From NCBI GenBank assembly GCA_035533475.1, contig DATLTS010000014.1, positions 62,001 through 126,000 of the forward strand: a stretch of DNA of 64,000 nt, in the 5' to 3' direction. The notes below the pieces were generated by a model. The model was not told the DNA's origin. It searched no databases and saw only the letters and a list, made by a program, of their open reading frames with translations. The translations under genes were made by a program, and so were the position numbers. Source of the stretch: Mycobacteriales bacterium (GTDB lineage Bacteria; Actinomycetota; Actinomycetes; DATLTS01). Within the stretch, counting starts at the first letter, position 1. Each line of letters starts with the position of its first letter. Below are positions 60,685-64,000 of this stretch, in pieces.

Positions 60685-61689
60685 CTACAGGACCGGGGTG
60701 CGGTGGCGGAGCGAGCCGCGCAGCATCGCCGCGATCTCCGCGACGTCGACGAGGAACTGCCCGGGCAGGGCGGCGGTGCGCAGCACCCGGTCCGGCGATC
60801 TCGGCGTCACGCACAGCCAGTCGTGCAGCCACGGCACCGCCAGCAGGACCAGCGGCGAGCGGCGACTGCGGGCCACCGCCGCCGAGGCCGCCACCAGCAG
60901 GAGCAGATGCGGATGGGTCGGCTTCCAGAAGATTCCCCCGTAGAGCAACGCGCGCCGGGCGGCGGGGCGGCGGCGGAAAACGGCCGGGATGTCGGCCCAG
61001 GCCGACTGGGCCCGGATGGTCTGCCAGACGGTGGACGGCCGCACGTCGTGGTAGACCACGGCTGTCTCGACGAACACCGGCTCCGAACCGGTTTCGATGA
61101 TCCGCCAGGCCAGCTCGGTGTCCTCCGCGGCCACCCGCCGGAACTTCTCGTCGAACCCGCCGACCGTCTCGAGGTCCGCGCGGGCGAAGAACGCGTTGGC
61201 GGTGGCGAACCAGAACGCGACCGTGCTGTCGACGAGCGGTACGTAGTAGAACGGCCGGTAGGACTCGAGCTGGTCGGGGTGCGCGCGGACCACCCCGGCG
61301 GCCACCCGGCGCCCCGGGCGCTCCATGACCGCGAGCCCCGCGGCCAGCCACTGCGGGGTGGGCACGCAGTCGTCGTCGGTGAACGCGATGACCGGCGCCC
61401 GCGCGGCCCGCCAGGCCCGGTTGCGCCCGGCGGCCGGGCCGAGTCCGGGCTGATTGCGCAGCACGGTCAACGCGAAGGGCGCATCCGCTGCCAGTTCCTG
61501 GAGTGTTGCCCAAGTGTCGTCGCTGGACCCGTTGTCGACGATGACGACCTCGAGGGCGTCGGGCCCGATCGTCTGCGCGATGAGCGCCTCGACCAGCCGG
61601 GGCAGCAGCTGGGACCGGTTGTGGGTGGACACGCAGACCGCCACCCGCGCCGGCGGCGAGACCGGGCGGCCGGTCACGTCACCCGGCAC
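60685..61689 (-). CDS. GT2 family glycosyltransferase (paralogue of 38075-39052)
   Basis: 334 residues from GTG 61689. VAVCVSTHNRSQLLPRLVEAL, VVIVDNGSSDDTWATL and FTDDDCVPT are the GT-A motifs; the TVGGFDEKFRRVAAEDTELAWRI block and the tail RGSLRHRTPVL follow the plus-strand copy at 38 kb residue for residue in layout. It lies between the two-component system and the core sigma gene, at the right end of the glycan region. Confidence 0.92.
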   Translation of the reverse strand: MPGDVTGRPVSPPARVAVCVSTHNRSQLLPRLVEALIAQTIGPDALEVVIVDNGSSDDTWATLQELAADAPFALTVLRNQPGLGPAAGRNRAWRAARAPVIAFTDDDCVPTPQWLAAGLAVMERPGRRVAAGVVRAHPDQLESYRPFYYVPLVDSTVAFWFATANAFFARADLETVGGFDEKFRRVAAEDTELAWRIIETGSEPVFVETAVVYHDVRPSTVWQTIRAQSAWADIPAVFRRRPAARRALLYGGIFWKPTHPHLLLLVAASAAVARSRRSPLVLLAVPWLHDWLCVTPRSPDRVLRTAALPGQFLVDVAEIAAMLRGSLRHRTPVL

Positions 61690-61741
61690 CGGGTTGGCCG
61701 CGGCGCGGCGGGTGGTCGGGTCGGTGTCGGTGACGGCGGGC

Positions 61742-62398
61742 TCAGCCGACGTCGGCGATCTCGCGGTCGCGCAGGTGGCCGTCGAGCTTGCGCTTGATCC
61801 GCTGCAACGCGTTGTCGATCGACTTGACGTGCCGGCGCAGGACGCTGGCGATCTCGTGGTAGCTCTTGCCGTCGACGTAGAGGCGGAGCACCTCGGCTTC
61901 GAGGTCGGAGAGCACCTCGTCCAGATGGGCCTGCATGGCCCGGATCCGGTCCGAGGAGATGACGAGGTCCGCCGGGTCGCAGATCGACGTCGTGGGGATG
62001 ACGTCGGCGAGGCAGCGGTCGCCGTCCTCGTCGGAGCTCAGCGGCCGGTGGAAGGAAACGTAGTTGTTCAGCGGCGTGTGCTTCTGCCGGGTCGCGGTCT
62101 TGATCGCGGTGATGACCTGGCGGGTCACGCACAGCTCGGCGAACGCCCGGAAGGAGGTGGACAGCGCCGGGTTGAAGTCCCGGATCGCCTTGTAGAGCCC
62201 GATCATGCCTTCCTGGATGATGTCCTCCCGGTCGGCTCCAACCAGGAAATAGGAGCGCGCCTTGGACCGGGCGAATGAGCGGTACTTGGTTAGCAGCAGG
62301 GTGAGGGCCTCGTCGTCGCCGTCACGCACCGCGGCGACGAGGTCTTCGTCCGCGCCCCCCCCGACCACCTGGGCTGCGGGGGTTTCCGCAGGACTCAC
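61742..62398 (-). CDS. RNA polymerase sigma factor, SigH (Sig-30)-like
   Basis: 218 residues from GTG 62398 behind AAGGA. Region 2 includes LTKYRSFARSKARSYFLVGADREDIIQEGMIGLYKAIRDF (core binding and -10 recognition). Region 4 has LSDLEAEVLRLYVDGKSYHEIASVLRRHVKSIDNALQRIKRKL (helix-turn-helix for -35). The sequence looks like Bacillus SigH-type factors, seen in many actinobacteria downstream of rlmB. Separated from rlmB by 226 bp that hold its promoter and nothing else I recognise. Confidence 0.9.
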   Translation of the reverse strand: MSPAETPAAQVVGGGADEDLVAAVRDGDDEALTLLLTKYRSFARSKARSYFLVGADREDIIQEGMIGLYKAIRDFNPALSTSFRAFAELCVTRQVITAIKTATRQKHTPLNNYVSFHRPLSSDEDGDRCLADVIPTTSICDPADLVISSDRIRAMQAHLDEVLSDLEAEVLRLYVDGKSYHEIASVLRRHVKSIDNALQRIKRKLDGHLRDREIADVG

Positions 62399-62624
62399 GC
62401 TCGGGTTCCTTCGGTCGGCCGGTTGGACGGTTCGTCGCACGAGCAGGCCCTTACTGTAAGACGGCGGTGGGCGTCTGAACATCGGGTGCTGTCACAACAA
62501 CGAGCAGGCGTCTTTGGGGTTACGGGCGAACCTACCACCGCGAAAACCGCACGAGATGGACGGAAATACCGCGAATCCGGCATACCTCTCCGGTCCGGAC
62601 CGCCCGGCAGGATTGTGAGCCGTC

Positions 62625-63563
62625 CTAAATCGCGGCGGACCGCCGCCGCTCCGCGATCGCGTGCAGCACGATGCCCGCGGCGACCGAGGCGTTCAACGAC
62701 TCGACCCCACGCGCGACGTCGATCCGCGCCGTGAGGTCGCAGGTGTCCGCGACCAGCCGGGACAGCCCGCGCCCCTCCGCGCCGACGACCACGACGATCG
62801 GATCGAGCCCCACCGAGAGGTCCGCGATGTCGAGGGCCCCGGCGCCGGTCAGCCCCACGACGACGAGCCCCTGCTCGGCGTAGCTGCGCAGGGATCGCAC
62901 CAGGTTGGTCGCCCGGGCGACCGGCAGCCGGGCCAGGCTGCCCGCACTGGCCTTCCAGGCGGCCGCCGTCACCCCGGCGGCCCGGCGCTCCGGGACGAGC
63001 ACGCCATGGCCACCGAACGCGGCCACCGAACGGGCGATGGCCCCGAGGTTGCGCGGGTCGGTAACCCCGTCGCAGGCGACGATCAGCGCCGGCTCGGCGG
63101 CGTCGACGGCGCGGGCGAGCAGGTCGTCGGGATGGTGGTAGGCGTATGGGGGCACGGTCAGGACCAGCCCCTGGTGCGCGACCGCCAGCCGGTCGAGCTC
63201 CGGACGCCCGGTCTCGAGGATCGCGACCCCCTGCTCGGCGGCGAGCCGCAGCGCCTCCCGCAGCCGCGGGTCGGCCTCGACCCCGGTGGCGACGTGCAGG
63301 GCGGTCGCGGGCACTCGGGCCCGGAGAGCTTCGACGACCGGGTTGCGCCCGGCGACGACCTCGGTCTGCCCGGCGGCCGGACCGCGCCGGGGGCCACCGG
63401 CCGGACGGCGTTCGGGGCGTTTCGCCGCGGCGGCCGCCCGGCGGGCCGCCGGGTGTCCGGGTCGCTGCTCGGCCGGCGGGGTGGGCCCACGGCCCTCGAG
63501 CCGGCGTCGGTTGTGCCCTCCGGTGCCGACCTGCGGGGCCCGCCGGCGTGGTTTGCCGGTCAC
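62625..63563 (-). CDS. rlmB: 23S rRNA (guanosine-2'-O-)-methyltransferase RlmB
   Basis: 312 residues from GTG 63563, overlapping the cysS stop (GTGA). A basic, low-complexity N-terminal extension of about 70 residues precedes the substrate-binding domain ([23 protein letters not shown]). The SPOUT knot has [51 protein letters not shown] and the terminal [15 protein letters not shown]. It methylates a ribose of 23S rRNA. The cysS-rlmB pair is conserved in actinobacteria. Confidence 0.95.
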   Translation of the reverse strand: MTGKPRRRAPQVGTGGHNRRRLEGRGPTPPAEQRPGHPAARRAAAAAKRPERRPAGGPRRGPAAGQTEVVAGRNPVVEALRARVPATALHVATGVEADPRLREALRLAAEQGVAILETGRPELDRLAVAHQGLVLTVPPYAYHHPDDLLARAVDAAEPALIVACDGVTDPRNLGAIARSVAAFGGHGVLVPERRAAGVTAAAWKASAGSLARLPVARATNLVRSLRSYAEQGLVVVGLTGAGALDIADLSVGLDPIVVVVGAEGRGLSRLVADTCDLTARIDVARGVESLNASVAAGIVLHAIAERRRSAAI

Positions 63564-64000
63564 GTCAGCCGCCAGCGCGGGCCGTCCGGGGTGTCCTCGA
63601 TGACCAGCCCCGCGTCGCTCAGCGCGTCCCGGATCCGATCCGCCTCGGTGAAGTCCCGGCGCCCGCGGGCGCCGGTGCGCGCGTCGAGGGCGATCGCGAC
63701 CAGCGCGTCGACGGTCTCGTGCAGCCGGCCACCCGCCGCCTCCGGCCACTGGGTCAGCGGGTCCAGACCGAGCACGGCGAGCATGCGTTGCACGACGTGC
63801 ACCTGCCCGGCGACCAGGCCGAGGTCCCCGTCGGCCAGCGCCCCGTTGCCCTCCCGGACCGCGTCGTGCACGACCCCGAGTGCCCGCGGGACGGCGAGGT
63901 CGTCGTCCATCGCCGCGGCGAACGCCTCCCACCAGCCGGCCGACGCGTCCGTAGCCGCGGTCGGCAGGTCGCCGACCCGCTCGACACCGTTGCGGAGGAA
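63560..64000 (-). CDS. cysS: cysteinyl-tRNA synthetase, C-terminal part
   Basis: Only the last 146 codons are present; the gene continues past the right edge. [31 protein letters not shown] and [29 protein letters not shown] are the C-terminal anticodon-side blocks of class I CysRS. Its TGA overlaps the rlmB GTG, so the two are coupled. Confidence 0.93.
   Translation of the reverse strand, partial: FLRNGVERVGDLPTAATDASAGWWEAFAAAMDDDLAVPRALGVVHDAVREGNGALADGDLGLVAGQVHVVQRMLAVLGLDPLTQWPEAAGGRLHETVDALVAIALDARTGARGRRDFTEADRIRDALSDAGLVIEDTPDGPRWRLT

Overview
The window is very GC-rich, gene-dense DNA with many GTG starts, 4-bp ATGA/GTGA gene overlaps, an actinobacterial DUF3263 protein and CIRCE elements. 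It comes from a high-GC Gram-positive bacterium (Actinomycetota). The groEL / sulfur carrier / threonine-synthase-like order at the left end resembles the groEL2 region of Streptomyces as I remember it, and the cysS-rlmB pair at the right end is also a common actinobacterial arrangement. I cannot place the genus. There is no rRNA, phage or CRISPR, no recognisable insertion sequence, and one tRNA.

Left part (1-24.5 kb) is mostly core metabolism. It holds the end of an ABC-2 permease and a groEL under two tandem CIRCE operators. Next is a SAM-I riboswitch controlling a threonine-synthase-like enzyme plus a sulfur carrier ending in Gly-Gly, best read as the MetM/MetO route from O-phosphohomoserine to homocysteine. 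A compatible-solute block follows: glucosyl-3-phosphoglycerate synthase, its HAD phosphatase, and trehalose-phosphate synthase and phosphatase. After that come DUF3263 and LytR_C proteins, a glucose/gluconate oxidation group (ROK kinase, 6-phosphogluconate dehydrogenase, glucose dehydrogenase), glutamate dehydrogenase, a phosphotransferase, a THUMP-like methyltransferase, an aminotransferase-epimerase-glycosyltransferase operon, an ABC importer pair, fumarylacetoacetase, a lipoprotein and a Crp-type regulator.

Middle part (24.6-33.6 kb) has an ACT/AsnC-domain pair and then three adjacent secreted proteins: a BNR-repeat protein, a GH35-like glycosidase and a DUF3494 ice-binding-like adhesin. 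Each ends in a sortase-type signal (LANTG, LPATG, LPRTG). A tRNA-Thr(TGT) gene closes this block.

Right part (33.7-61.7 kb) is a large surface-glycan region. It contains GT2 and GT4 glycosyltransferases, five methyltransferases or methyltransferase fusions, a hexapeptide acyltransferase, a 2OG-Fe(II) oxygenase, two sulfatase-fold proteins with Thr at the nucleophile position, a Wzm/Wzt-type exporter, a UDP-sulfoquinovose-synthase-like enzyme, a dolichyl-phosphate-mannose-synthase-like transferase, two large membrane proteins of GT39 type and a flippase-like membrane protein. A two-component system sits at its end. The simplest reading is synthesis, decoration (methyl, acyl, hydroxyl, possibly sulfosugar) and export of a cell-surface polysaccharide, with lipid-linked sugar donors feeding extracytoplasmic transferases.

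The far right returns to core genes: a SigH-type sigma factor, RlmB and the 3' part of cysS.

The least explained sequence feature is a palindromic element of about 70 bp with 19-bp perfect arms and a 31-nt loop. It occurs twice (14.26 and 49.29 kb), each time between divergent genes.
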